From Chloroflexi bacterium ADurb.Bin180 (GTDB taxonomy: Bacteria > Chloroflexota > Anaerolineae > UBA2200): a stretch of 64,000 nt of DNA. The notes below the pieces were generated by a model, which was not told where the DNA came from, ran no database searches, and was given only the letters and a program-made list of their open reading frames with translations. Below are positions 24,211 to 32,770 of this stretch, piece by piece; positions within the stretch are counted from its first letter, which is position 1; each line of letters begins with the position of its first letter. The stretch covers positions 62,001-126,000 of the forward strand of contig MWCV01000001.1 in NCBI GenBank assembly GCA_002070215.1, in the 5' to 3' direction. The translations under genes and the position numbers were made by a program.

Positions 24211-25278
24211 ATGGCGCGCATTTTCGACATTGTGGAGTACATGGATCCGTCAGGTCGGGAGATTGTCCATCGGATTCCAGAGCAGGGCTCTGGTGACTTT
24301 CGGCTGGGGTCGCAGCTAATCGTTCGGGAGAGCCAGGCAGCGGTCTTTTTCCGGGATGGGAAGGCGTTGGATACCTTCACCGCGGGGCGGCACACCCTGA
24401 GCACAGCGAACATTCCGCTCCTGGTCAACTTGCTGAGCATCCCGTTTGGTGGCCAGACCCCGTTCAAGGCCGAAGTGTACTTTGTGAACATGAAAGAGTT
24501 CCTCGATCAGAAATGGGGAACGCCAGAGCCGATCCCATTACGCGACAAAGAGCTTGGTCTGGTGCGGCTACGTGCTTTTGGCTCTTACTCACTGCAGGTA
24601 GCCGATCCGGCGCTCTTTGTGAACAAGATCGTCGGGACTCAGGGCATCTACGAGACGTCGCGCATCGCCGACTTTTTGCGCAACATCATCGTTTCGAGGC
24701 TGATCGACCTGATGGGTGAGAGTAGCACATCGCTTTTTGACCTGCCGCGGATGTTTGACGAGATCGCCGCGGGAGTAAAGGTCAAGACGCAGGATGATTT
24801 TGCCAATGTTGGCATTGCGCTCAAGACTCTGTACGTCACGTCGGTCAGTCCGACGGACGAAACGGCCAAGGCTATTGACGAGCGGGCGGCGATGGGTGCG
24901 ATTGGTGACATGAAGGCCTACATTCAGTTCAAGGCGGCGCGTGCAATGGGCGATGCTGCTGCGGGTGGTGGAGGCGGTGAGGCCGGCTCTCTGGCAGGCG
25001 CAGGGGTTGGTCTTGGTGCCGGTGTCGGAATCGGAGCCGCCATGGCTGGAGCCATTTCGCAGGCGATGCAGGGCGGGCAGCAGAGCAGTCCTCCGGCAGC
25101 GGCAGCGGCCGGGGCCGGGGCTGTGGTTTGCCCCAAGTGCGGGACCGCCAATCCTGCCGGATCCAAGTTCTGCAACAACTGCGGGTCGTCGTTAAGTGTA
25201 TCGACCAAGTGCTCCAACTGTGGGTTTGAGAACGCGGCGGGTGCCAAGTTCTGCAACAACTGCGGTAACAAACTCTAG
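24211..25278 (+). CDS. SPFH-domain protein with double zinc ribbon (YdjI-like)
   Basis: A 355-residue protein. Residues 1-235 form an SPFH/band-7-like domain of the YdjI (virion-core-like) type: VEYMDPSGREIVHRIPEQ, LIVRESQAAVFFRDGKALDTFTAG, ending with DERAAMGAIGDM. A Gly/Ala-rich linker at about 250-300 precedes two zinc ribbons (CPKC..CNNC near 308-327 and CSNC..CNNC near 334-352). SPFH proteins assemble into large membrane-associated rings. Here the ribbons may recruit partners such as the two upstream proteins. AGGAGG precedes the ATG. Confidence 0.8.
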   Translation: MARIFDIVEYMDPSGREIVHRIPEQGSGDFRLGSQLIVRESQAAVFFRDGKALDTFTAGRHTLSTANIPLLVNLLSIPFGGQTPFKAEVYFVNMKEFLDQKWGTPEPIPLRDKELGLVRLRAFGSYSLQVADPALFVNKIVGTQGIYETSRIADFLRNIIVSRLIDLMGESSTSLFDLPRMFDEIAAGVKVKTQDDFANVGIALKTLYVTSVSPTDETAKAIDERAAMGAIGDMKAYIQFKAARAMGDAAAGGGGGEAGSLAGAGVGLGAGVGIGAAMAGAISQAMQGGQQSSPPAAAAAGAGAVVCPKCGTANPAGSKFCNNCGSSLSVSTKCSNCGFENAAGAKFCNNCGNKL

Positions 25279-25301
25279 GCCGGGACCGAAGGAGACAGCG
25301 A

Positions 25302-25754
25302 GTGGAGGTCCTGCTGCTTAAGGATGTCAAGAGACTGGGAAAGGCGGGCGAAGTCAAGAAGGTAGCAGACGGGTTTGGTCGCAACTACTTGATCGCTCGC
25401 GGCCTGGCCGTTGTTGCCACAGAAGGTGCCAAGCGCAGCACTGCAGTGCAGAAAGCCATCGAAGAACAGCGCGACGAGCGAGTTCGCACGGACAATGCGG
25501 CTTTTGCTGAGCGGCTTGGTGAAATTAGCCTGGTTTTCAAGGTAAAGGCCAGCGAGAAGGGCCGGCTGTACGGCTCGGTCACCGCGGCAGATATCGCCAC
25601 CGAAATTGAGAAGCAGACCGGGCGCTCAATCGACAAGCGCAAGGTGGAGCTCGGTGAGCCGATTCATATCTTGGGGACCCATAAGGTGCCAGTGCGTCTG
25701 ATGCCCAACCTGACTCCAGAAGTCAGTGTTGTGGTCGAGGCCAGCGCGGAGTAG
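25302..25754 (+). CDS. rplI: Large-subunit ribosomal protein L9
   Basis: A 150-residue ribosomal protein. The N-terminal rRNA-binding domain has the signature GKAGEVKKVADGFGRNYLIARGLA at residues 12-35. A long central helix and a C-terminal domain (LYGSVTAADIA, then LGTHKVPVRL) follow. The start is GTG 25302 with AAGGAG upstream. It lies 23 bases after the SPFH gene, so it may share that transcript, and a terminator follows about 90 bases later. Confidence 0.97.
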   Translation: MEVLLLKDVKRLGKAGEVKKVADGFGRNYLIARGLAVVATEGAKRSTAVQKAIEEQRDERVRTDNAAFAERLGEISLVFKVKASEKGRLYGSVTAADIATEIEKQTGRSIDKRKVELGEPIHILGTHKVPVRLMPNLTPEVSVVVEASAE

Positions 25755-25844
25755 GTGAGTGTATAGTGGTTCGACTAGACCGGCCGCTTCCTCTAGTTTG
25801 AGGTGCCGCGACGGTCGTGGCCAGATAGGGTGTCTGTGTTATGA

Positions 25845-25880
25845 AAAGAGCCGCACCAACTCGGTGCGGCTCTTTGTTGT
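25845..25880 (+). terminator. rplI terminator
   Basis: AAAGAGCCGCACC (25845-25857) pairs perfectly with GGTGCGGCTCTTT (25863-25875) around a 5-base loop, followed by GTTGT. Confidence 0.85.
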
Positions 25881-25961
25881 CTGTGACGTAGTGGGGGTGA
25901 TCGGTGAACATTATGTGAAGTCCTGAACGAGAAACGTCACTTGTGCGGCATTGCGAAGGAA

Positions 25962-26057
25962 CGGGAGTGGATGGGAGTCGAACCCACCAGGGCCGCTTTT
26001 AAGCACCCCTCAGACGGTTTTGAAGACCGCGGAGCCCACCAGGACTCAACCACCCCC
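25962..26057 (-). tRNA. selC: tRNA-Sec (anticodon TCA)
   Basis: Read on the minus strand, this 96-base tRNA has the special selenocysteine shape. The acceptor stem has 8 bp, GGGGGTGG with CCACTCCC, one G-T pair, and discriminator G. The D-stem has 6 bp, GAGTCC / GGGCTC. The anticodon loop CTTCAAA carries TCA at 26023-26021. A long variable arm (AGGGG ... CCCT) and the T-loop TTCGACT follow. It closely parallels the E. coli selC layout. The 3' CCA is not encoded. It is charged with serine, converted to selenocysteine and delivered by SelB to UGA; selB is at 44097-45998. Confidence 0.95.
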
Positions 26058-26075
26058 AAGAGTGAAGCAATCATA

Positions 26076-26104
26076 ATTGTAGCACAGGAGTGCCTGAGAA
26101 GCAA
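26076..26104 (-). promoter_or_regulatory. Probable selC promoter
   Basis: On the minus strand, TTGCTT (26104-26099) and TACAAT (26081-26076) are 17 bases apart, placing transcription about 12 bases before the mature tRNA. Confidence 0.5.
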
Positions 26105-26193
26105 ACTTTTCTGTCGGATGGCACGCGTGGCCGAGACCCTGCCAGGCACTGGTCTTGGAGCGTGGGCAGTGTGAACATTTCCTCTTGGTGCTG

Positions 26194-27108
26194 TCAGCGT
26201 GCCGAGTCGAGCGGTTGCCTAAAGTCGTAGATGTCGCCGCTCTTGTCCCAGCGTGCTGAACAGTCGAGGCAGACGAGAATATCTGACTCGGGGACCAGCT
26301 TGGCGCCATGACAGCGCGGGCAGCGAAAGAGAGGGTCCGAGAGAGAAGTGGCGCCTCCCGACTTGGTGGAGAGAGTGAAGACGCTGGGAGTGAGGGGCAG
26401 CCACCCGGTGAGCGGCTGCAGCCAGCCATCCATCGCAGCCAGACGCCCTGGGGCGATCAAGCGCTTGAGGAATGGCGCGCGAAAGTAGGAGACAGGGAGC
26501 GTCCGCTGCAATGTGAGCTTGGCCTGGCGCAGTTGCTGCGTCACGTAGGCTGGATGAAAGTCGAAATGCAGGGGCTGAAACTCCCAGGGTTTGGTACTAA
26601 AGGGGTTCTCGGTCTGTCTGCCCAGGAAGTAGCGTGCGATGGCCTTGAGGTGGCGCTTGTTGGCGTACTCCAGCACGAATGAACCGTCGGGCCGGAGGAC
26701 CTGCTGGATAGCTTGAAAGGCCTGTGGCACGTCGCCCAGGTGATGAAGGACGCGAACCATCACAACCGTGTCAAAGGCGGCAACTGGAAATGGCATGGAA
26801 TAGATGTTGGCCGCCACGTAGGTCATGCCTGGGCGCTGGATTCGTTGCTGTGCCTCGGCCAGGAGTGAGCGCGAGGGGTCCATGAGGACGACCTCGGCGT
26901 ATGAAGAGTACAGGTCTACCAGGCGGCCAAACCCCCCGCCAATATCCACGAGACGCTCACCCTGTGGGGGGAGAAGCCGGCGCAGGGCGATCCTTTCAGC
27001 CAGGTCCTCATACTCGCGGCCGCGCCCTTCCCAAAAATCAGTACGGTAGCTACTGCCCTCATAATCGCAGAGGGGAGGTGTGGTAGGTTTCTGGGTGGGC
27101 TCGGACAA
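26194..27108 (-). CDS. SAM-dependent methyltransferase with C-terminal zinc ribbon
   Basis: A 304-residue class I methyltransferase. SAM motif I is VDIGGGFGRLVDLY near residue 54, followed by VVLMDPSRSLLAEA, MPFPVAAFDTVVMVRVLHHL and LRPDGSFVLEY. The C-terminus carries a two-Cys-pair zinc ribbon (CPRC ... CLDC), more often seen at the N-terminus of RlmA-like enzymes. The substrate is unknown. The likely start is TTG 27108, with AAGGAG upstream. A GTG at 27192 is in frame, but would place the parS site and part of the rpsT promoter inside the coding region. Confidence 0.78.
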   Translation of the reverse strand: MSEPTQKPTTPPLCDYEGSSYRTDFWEGRGREYEDLAERIALRRLLPPQGERLVDIGGGFGRLVDLYSSYAEVVLMDPSRSLLAEAQQRIQRPGMTYVAANIYSMPFPVAAFDTVVMVRVLHHLGDVPQAFQAIQQVLRPDGSFVLEYANKRHLKAIARYFLGRQTENPFSTKPWEFQPLHFDFHPAYVTQQLRQAKLTLQRTLPVSYFRAPFLKRLIAPGRLAAMDGWLQPLTGWLPLTPSVFTLSTKSGGATSLSDPLFRCPRCHGAKLVPESDILVCLDCSARWDKSGDIYDFRQPLDSAR

Positions 27109-27130
27109 AGGACTCTCCTTGGCTATCGGA

Positions 27131-27146
27131 TGTTTCACGTGAAACA
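27131..27146. other. parS centromere site
   Basis: The 16-base perfect palindrome TGTTTCACGTGAAACA is the canonical ParB-binding parS site. It lies 22.7 kb from the candidate oriC, in the short divergent gap between the methyltransferase and rpsT. ParB loading here would organise origin segregation. No parA or parB gene is in the window, and no second perfect site was seen. Confidence 0.92.
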
Positions 27147-27169
27147 GAGCCGGACGCGAGACAGCGCGT

Positions 27170-27198
27170 TTGACAGTTGGCGCGAGATACACTACAAT
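27170..27198 (+). promoter_or_regulatory. rpsT promoter
   Basis: A consensus TTGACA (27170-27175) and TACAAT (27193-27198) with a 17-base spacer. This gives a leader of roughly 110 bases before the TTG start of rpsT, long enough for autoregulation of the kind known for S20. Confidence 0.75.
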
Positions 27199-27313
27199 GG
27201 CGTTTGCTTCAGCTCAGGACAGGCGCCATTGTAGCGAACGGCTGCAGCGCAGTCAAAGCCCGCCGGTCAGGCGGAAGCTGATAGCAGGACTCATTGAAAG
27301 GAAGGGACATTCT

Positions 27314-27586
27314 TTGGCGAACACCAAGTCAGCAATCAAGCGAATTCGTTCCTCGGCCAAGCGGCAAGCGCGGGGTCGCCGCGTGCGCACCGAGGCGCGA
27401 ACCTTCATCAAGGCCGCCAGGGCCAAGATCAGTGATGGGGAACTGGACGCGGCGAAAAAGTCTGTGGCCGTGGCCGTTCGTGCGCTCGACAAGGCAGCGG
27501 AGAAGGGTATCATCCACAAGAACAACGCCGCTCGCCGCAAGTCGCGTCTCTTGCAGGGATTGGCTGAGGCCGGCAAGGACAAATAG
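27314..27586 (+). CDS. rpsT: Small-subunit ribosomal protein S20
   Basis: A 90-residue basic, helical ribosomal protein that binds 16S rRNA. It has the family opening ANTKSAIKRIRSSAKR and the closing motif GIIHKNNAARRKSRL. The start is TTG at 27314, with GAAGGGA upstream. The frame is open far upstream, but the family N-terminus begins exactly here. TTG starts are also usual for S20 in enterobacteria, where they help autoregulation. Confidence 0.96.
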   Translation: MANTKSAIKRIRSSAKRQARGRRVRTEARTFIKAARAKISDGELDAAKKSVAVAVRALDKAAEKGIIHKNNAARRKSRLLQGLAEAGKDK

Positions 27587-27614
27587 TCCTGACAAGTTCT
27601 ACCAAGGCAGTAGA

Positions 27615-27650
27615 CGAGGCGCTCCCGATACGGTGAGCGCCTCGTTATCG
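27615..27650 (+). terminator. rpsT terminator
   Basis: CGAGGCGCTC (27615-27624) pairs with GAGCGCCTCG (27635-27644) around a 10-base loop, then TTATCGTT. It abuts the stop of the convergent membrane-protein gene. Confidence 0.75.
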
Positions 27651-30095
27651 TTCCTGGTGCAGCACCTCAAAGATCCACACTGCTCCCGACTCATAGATGG
27701 TCCGGTAGTTTGAGCTGGCCAGGAACAGCTGCGGCTGGAGCGCCCCGCCCTTTGCCCCGACATAGACATGAGTCACCCCTTCCCGATGCAGTAGTTCCAG
27801 AAACTCGGGACTGTCCACATCTTGGGCTTCCGCCACTGTTCGTGCCAGGTCAGCCACGTGCTGCACATAATCGGCCGAGCCAAAAACGTAGGGCAGGGGA
27901 GGCAGAAGGGTCCTCCGGCCGGTGAGTGGCTGTATCCAATACCCCCCGTCTGTACCCACGTACATATCAAGCTGCCAGTAGCGAGTGTTGATGAGGAATA
28001 GCGAATCGCCCGGAAGGGTAGTCTGGATCCACTGTATGGCGTGCAGGTCCGCCTGAGTAGCCAGCACCGTGTCCGGGTTGACTATGGAGGCCATTCCCCA
28101 GGCGCTAAGAAGCGAGTGAATAGTCAACGCGGCCAGCAAGATGCGACGAGTAAGGAGTAACCGCTGCCCTGACTCCAGCGTCCCCGGCCACACACTGCCA
28201 AGCCCCGCGAGCTGAACTGGCAGTTCCGCGACAGCCAGACCCCCCAGCGCAGACAGCGGCAGAAACAGCGAGATAACCGCCGATGCATTGTTGACTAGGT
28301 TTGTGCCAGGTAGCCTGAGCCAGGCCGGGTTCACCACCAACCCTACCAGAACGCAGGTTAGCAGCACGATGCTAACCTCACGACGAAATCGTCGCAGGCC
28401 AAGAAGGACGCCCAGGGCAGCGATGACAAATAGCTGCTTGTTGTTGCGAATAAAGAGCAGGCCAGTTGGAACGGCGTTATAGCTGGCATCGGCGGCACGG
28501 GAGGCCGAACTCGTGGCTACAGACGGCAGGATGTGGGCCAGGCGAATCACCCAGGGCAGGCACAAGAGCAGGGAGCATGCCAGCAGAGTAGCTGCTCTGA
28601 GCCAGAGCGCTTTCAGCGATGATCTGGCCCCCAATCTGATGCGGCAGATGCTCTCGATCAGCAAATAGGCCGTCAGCAGACAGGCACAGAAGATCGCCAC
28701 CCTGGCATGGGTAAGGAACAGGCCGGCGCTCAGCAGGGCGGCGGCAAGAAGCAACCGCCCGTCCCGCTTCTCGACGCAAAGCCATTCGATGGCACAAATC
28801 GCGGCGACGGGCAACAGGGCCATGCCAGTCAACTGCGTGTATCGCCCCCATGAGACGTAGTAGGCCGGCAGGTAGGACACCAATCCGGTCAGGATAGCAG
28901 CCGCCAGGCCTGGCAGGTGCCGCCGAAACAGGTATGCACCAAAGGCGTAGGCGCTGAGAGAGCAAAGCACACTCACGACCTGCCCCAACAGCAGCATGGC
29001 GTCTGGTACCGTCAGTCCCGCCAGCCAGGCAAATACTGCTGTGATGGTATGGAATCCATAGTGGTAGTAAAAGTCGCGCACAGGCAGCAGCGGTTCGTAC
29101 GAGGCCGGTACAGCGCCCTGCAGGGTCACCAGTTGCGTGATCAGCACATGTTGGGGCGAGTCCACCCAGGCGGGCAGGGCGAGATTCCGGATCTGAACCA
29201 GGCGTAGGAGTAAGGTAACCAGCAGGATCATGGCAAGTGCAGCGGCAGCGCGGCCATTCTTGTGGGTGAAGACCTCCCTGATGCCCCGAAAGCGCATACG
29301 CGCGGCGCACACAATAGCAACGAGTGCCAGAAGACCGTAGACGGGGAGGCAGAACTGGCCCTGCCACCGCCAGCCGAACAGCGAGGTCCAGAGCAAGACC
29401 ACGGGAACCACAGTCAGGCTCAGGCCGATTACGACACTCCATCCCAGCAGAGGGTTGTCCCATCTAGGTCCGAAAAGCCCACCCAGGACCAGCCCTGGCA
29501 CCACCAGTAGTAACGCCAGAGGAATTAGCAGCTTGAGTCTGGGCAGCCACGAGCGGAGGGTTTGCTGGAACACCGTAGCGACAGAGTAGCGGCAGCGAGT
29601 GACCAGCCGCAGGTCTCCCACGGGCGTGCCCCCGTCGACTGCTAGTTCCCCTCCAGCGAGCGAGTTGTAGCTTGTGCACCAGAAGCCTATCTGAACGCCG
29701 GTGGATCCTTCCACCTCGAGGTGGTATGTTCTTCCTGCAGAGTCCGGTTGGGCTGAAAAGACCAAACGGAGAGGCTGGTTTGCCGTGATGCTGGCCGCAT
29801 CGATAGTCTGCTGTGAGACCACGATTTTCCCGTTGGCGGACGTCAGGGCAAAGCTGATAGATCCGGAGCCGTTGGGAGCATAGACCGCTGGCAAGAGCTC
29901 GACCTCGTACAGAAATGGGTGCTGACAGGTGAAAGACTGCGCCAGCGAATGCGTGCCGTCGAGGGGTGGCGTGGCAACGTCAAGACGGTCCTGCAAAAGG
30001 TCCTCTTCGAGCAAGTAGGGCGCACAACTGGAGCACAGCAGCAGAGAAGACAAAGCGAGGATTGCCAGGAGAAAGGGCGTGTGCCGGCTGACCAT
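27645..30095 (-). CDS. Large multi-pass membrane protein, glycosyltransferase-like (GT-C type)
   Basis: An 816-residue protein. The N-terminus has a signal-like segment ending in LLCSSC. An exported beta-rich region of about 150 residues (SFTCQHPFLYEVELLP, then TYHLEVEGSTGVQIGFW) follows. After that come a dozen or more membrane helices and a C-terminal soluble part with LPGDSLFLINTRYWQ. The loop WVDSPQHVLI after an early helix pair resembles the acidic first-loop motif of GT-C glycosyltransferases. Activity is unproven. It is last in the MoxR/DUF58/DUF4129 operon, 6 bases after the DUF4129 stop. Confidence 0.6.
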   Translation of the reverse strand: MVSRHTPFLLAILALSSLLLCSSCAPYLLEEDLLQDRLDVATPPLDGTHSLAQSFTCQHPFLYEVELLPAVYAPNGSGSISFALTSANGKIVVSQQTIDAASITANQPLRLVFSAQPDSAGRTYHLEVEGSTGVQIGFWCTSYNSLAGGELAVDGGTPVGDLRLVTRCRYSVATVFQQTLRSWLPRLKLLIPLALLLVVPGLVLGGLFGPRWDNPLLGWSVVIGLSLTVVPVVLLWTSLFGWRWQGQFCLPVYGLLALVAIVCAARMRFRGIREVFTHKNGRAAAALAMILLVTLLLRLVQIRNLALPAWVDSPQHVLITQLVTLQGAVPASYEPLLPVRDFYYHYGFHTITAVFAWLAGLTVPDAMLLLGQVVSVLCSLSAYAFGAYLFRRHLPGLAAAILTGLVSYLPAYYVSWGRYTQLTGMALLPVAAICAIEWLCVEKRDGRLLLAAALLSAGLFLTHARVAIFCACLLTAYLLIESICRIRLGARSSLKALWLRAATLLACSLLLCLPWVIRLAHILPSVATSSASRAADASYNAVPTGLLFIRNNKQLFVIAALGVLLGLRRFRREVSIVLLTCVLVGLVVNPAWLRLPGTNLVNNASAVISLFLPLSALGGLAVAELPVQLAGLGSVWPGTLESGQRLLLTRRILLAALTIHSLLSAWGMASIVNPDTVLATQADLHAIQWIQTTLPGDSLFLINTRYWQLDMYVGTDGGYWIQPLTGRRTLLPPLPYVFGSADYVQHVADLARTVAEAQDVDSPEFLELLHREGVTHVYVGAKGGALQPQLFLASSNYRTIYESGAVWIFEVLHQER

Positions 30096-30101
30096 CGCTG
30101 G

Positions 30102-31550
30102 TTACCCGTTTGCCGCAGATCCGGCGCGCTCTTCTTGCCTTGCGCGGATAGCCAGCCAGGCCTCTCGCACCTCCTGAACGTACTCGGGCGGAAAGCTGCG
30201 CTGCCCGTAATGGGTGCGAACGTAGGCCTCGGTAATGAGCCTGACCTCGCGCTCGTTCTCCTGGAACCCCCGCGTGAGGGTAGTGATGTACTCGTAGGGC
30301 GTCACTGCGTCCGGGCGAGGGTATCCAGCGGCTGCTGCCAGCCGCTGCAGGCTGGCATAGATGCGGCGAATGGAGACCAGTGAGTAGTCTTGACCACGCA
30401 GACGAGCCAGTTGCTGCTGGAGCGCATCCCAGAGGCGCTGCCAGTTGCTGGCACCGGCCGCCACAGGGGGTTGTGGCTGCCGCGACTCCCAGTTTGCATC
30501 TTCGATGGCCCCGTCTTCGGGAGCCTGCCGGAGGCGATGTACAGCAAAAGCGACCGCCGCCAGCACCAGAGCCAATACAGCGCCGAGTAGAGTCCACTTG
30601 AGGATCTGAAGCACCAGGAGCGCAATACCCTGCGCCGGCTGCGGTTGCTGGAGCCCATCCAACCGGACGCCGGTCTCGGTCAAAGGACCTTGTTCGCCAC
30701 CCAGATAGGAGAATATTCGGGAGAAGAGGCGGATAAGCAGGTCGAGGATGTGCTCCAGCAGCCAGGCAACGACAGTGGCCAGAGGAGACGCCAGTCTGGC
30801 CAGCAGGTTCCCGAGTGGGTGAATGAACTGAGCAAGGCGCGAAAGATTGTGCCACGATAGGAGCCAGGCAATGCCAGCGCTCGCGCCCAGCAAGGCCGAG
30901 ATGGAAGCAACAAGGATGCCCATCCAGGAGGCACTAAAGGGCGACCGGACGCCGATTCGGCTCTGGCTCACCTCCTCGATGCGCGCCAGCCCAACGGCGA
31001 GCAACCCGAGCATGAAGTAGAGCACGGCAAGAGCAGGGTAGCGCGGCGACGGCACGGCGATTTGCGCCAGGAACAGCCATACGAACGCCGCGATGCCAAC
31101 GCGGAAAGAAAACCCTACCGAGTCCACACCGATATCACGTTGGGCGAGCGAAATGCCGCGAAACCACAGGTACAAACCGGCGGCGAATACAACCAGCGGC
31201 GGCGAGATGCGCTGCATAACGTTTCCCAGCTCCCAGCCGAACGCCCCGACCCAGGACCAGTCACCCCAGGCATAGTCGGCGTAGACAACAAGACGAAGCA
31301 GAAACAGCGAGCAGAGGCTGGCAAGCACAGCGGTCACGACGCGTTGCCGATTGAGGGGGGTCTCCCTGGCGTGCATATATCTGGTCAGGGAAGCGGCGAG
31401 TAGAAGAAGACCAGCGTAGGCAGGCCACGAACTGGCTATGTCTGGTCCCAGCAGGAACATCAGCCAGGACCAGAACCAGCAAACCTCCATGGCGGCCAGA
31501 TTGGCGTAGAGGATCTCGCGGCGCCAGTAGCGGCGCAGAAGCGGCATCAT
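30102..31550 (-). CDS. DUF4129-domain membrane protein
   Basis: A 482-residue protein with about eight membrane helices in residues 1-260, then a ninth near 320. A cytoplasmic-type C-terminal domain has the DUF4129 pattern IRRIYASLQRLAAAAGYPRPDAVTPYEYI and FPPEYVQEVREAWLAIR. DUF4129 regions usually sit at the C-terminus of transglutaminase-like proteins or alone in MoxR/DUF58 operons, as here. The transglutaminase core itself is absent. It overlaps the DUF58 gene by 4 bases. Confidence 0.75.
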   Translation of the reverse strand: MMPLLRRYWRREILYANLAAMEVCWFWSWLMFLLGPDIASSWPAYAGLLLLAASLTRYMHARETPLNRQRVVTAVLASLCSLFLLRLVVYADYAWGDWSWVGAFGWELGNVMQRISPPLVVFAAGLYLWFRGISLAQRDIGVDSVGFSFRVGIAAFVWLFLAQIAVPSPRYPALAVLYFMLGLLAVGLARIEEVSQSRIGVRSPFSASWMGILVASISALLGASAGIAWLLSWHNLSRLAQFIHPLGNLLARLASPLATVVAWLLEHILDLLIRLFSRIFSYLGGEQGPLTETGVRLDGLQQPQPAQGIALLVLQILKWTLLGAVLALVLAAVAFAVHRLRQAPEDGAIEDANWESRQPQPPVAAGASNWQRLWDALQQQLARLRGQDYSLVSIRRIYASLQRLAAAAGYPRPDAVTPYEYITTLTRGFQENEREVRLITEAYVRTHYGQRSFPPEYVQEVREAWLAIRARQEERAGSAANG

Positions 31551-32770
31551 CCTTGGGCCTCTACGCGGAACGAGAAGCCGCTGTCGAGTTCTTGCACCCG
31601 CTCTATTAGGATGCCGGGGGCTGGGTACGGCAGCAGGTCCTCTGTCAGACAGACCAGCACGAGGCGCCGCCCGGCAGTTTTGAGCCGGTCAATCACCGCC
31701 AGTAGCTCCTCTGACAAAACAGCCGTGATGACTACCAGCGTGGCGCCCCACGGAAGATGTGCACTCTCTTTGTTGAGCAGGGCCTCAATGGCAATAGTAG
31801 GCACGGACGATACGGCCGCCAGCGCCTCAAGGATACGGGTGAGTTGGTCCGGACTGCGGCTCGGGAGCACCTTGAGAGGTTGATCTGACTGCGGCCAACA
31901 GCCGTTGGCCAGCAGACCAACCTGGTAGCGGTGCGAGATGGCATTGCTGGCTACAGAAGCCGCGACGCTGATTCCTCTTTCGAGCAACTCCGGGACAGAG
32001 CCGTGCCACGGTCTGGGGAGGGTAGCCATGTCGAGGAAGAGCACGAGCTGGAATGTGGCTGTTGGCTCATAGACCTTGACCTGCAGTCGCTGCTGGCGAG
32101 CGGTCGCTTTCCAGTGTACACGCTTGAGGCCGTCGCCGGAAGCATAGTCGCGGATGCCAGCCGAGCGACTGGGGTCCTCAAAGATCCATTGCCCAGCACG
32201 CGAATTGCCAAAGGGCTCCTTGGGCGGAAGGACCAGTCCCTCAACCGATTTCACCGCAGGGTAGACCACGAGCCAGTCTTGCTGGGGAAGCATCAGTTCG
32301 CTGCTGAAAAGGCCGAACGGATCGCCCGATTGGAGCTTGGTGGGGCCAAAAGCATAGACCCCGCGCCTGTCACAGCGCAACCGATAGCGCCAGCTTGTGC
32401 CCTCATACCAGCGCAGTGACATGACACTGCTGAGAAAACCCACATCAGCCTTGGTGGTGGGCTGGGATGCACCTTCGAGGAGGTTTACTGGCAGGGGATA
32501 CTCGTCGTCGATCCGCAGCCACGAAATGGGGAGCCGCTTGTCGTTGCTGGCGCGCATAGTCAGATCGACCGTCTCGCCGAGGAACAAGCGGCGTTCGCTG
32601 AACGTGCGGTGAAAAGCCACGTGGCGGAGCGATTGTTTGTTCCACGCCCAGCCTGCCGCTGTAGCAGTCAGAACTAGCAGAGCGAGAACAACCAGGCCGC
32701 TCTGGTGGAAGATCAGACCGATCACAGCGGCGAACAGGGCCAGGGCGACCCAGTTCTCGTTGAACATCAC
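31547..32770 (-). CDS. DUF58-domain protein
   Basis: A 407-residue protein with two N-terminal membrane helices (about 8-45), a beta-rich middle, and the DUF58 signature GIRDYASGDGLKRVHWKATAR near residue 215. A von Willebrand A-like C-terminal part follows (LVLFLDMATLPRPWHG, then LVVITAVLSEELLAVIDRL). DUF58 proteins partner with MoxR ATPases in cell-envelope or stress functions that are not well defined. Both ends overlap the neighbouring genes by 4 bases, implying translational coupling. Confidence 0.85.
   Translation of the reverse strand: MMFNENWVALALFAAVIGLIFHQSGLVVLALLVLTATAAGWAWNKQSLRHVAFHRTFSERRLFLGETVDLTMRASNDKRLPISWLRIDDEYPLPVNLLEGASQPTTKADVGFLSSVMSLRWYEGTSWRYRLRCDRRGVYAFGPTKLQSGDPFGLFSSELMLPQQDWLVVYPAVKSVEGLVLPPKEPFGNSRAGQWIFEDPSRSAGIRDYASGDGLKRVHWKATARQQRLQVKVYEPTATFQLVLFLDMATLPRPWHGSVPELLERGISVAASVASNAISHRYQVGLLANGCWPQSDQPLKVLPSRSPDQLTRILEALAAVSSVPTIAIEALLNKESAHLPWGATLVVITAVLSEELLAVIDRLKTAGRRLVLVCLTEDLLPYPAPGILIERVQELDSGFSFRVEAQG

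Noticed and set aside
27109-27192. Extension of the methyltransferase to a GTG at 27192
   Set aside because: It would encode the parS palindrome and part of the divergent rpsT promoter; the TTG at 27108 has a good ribosome site.
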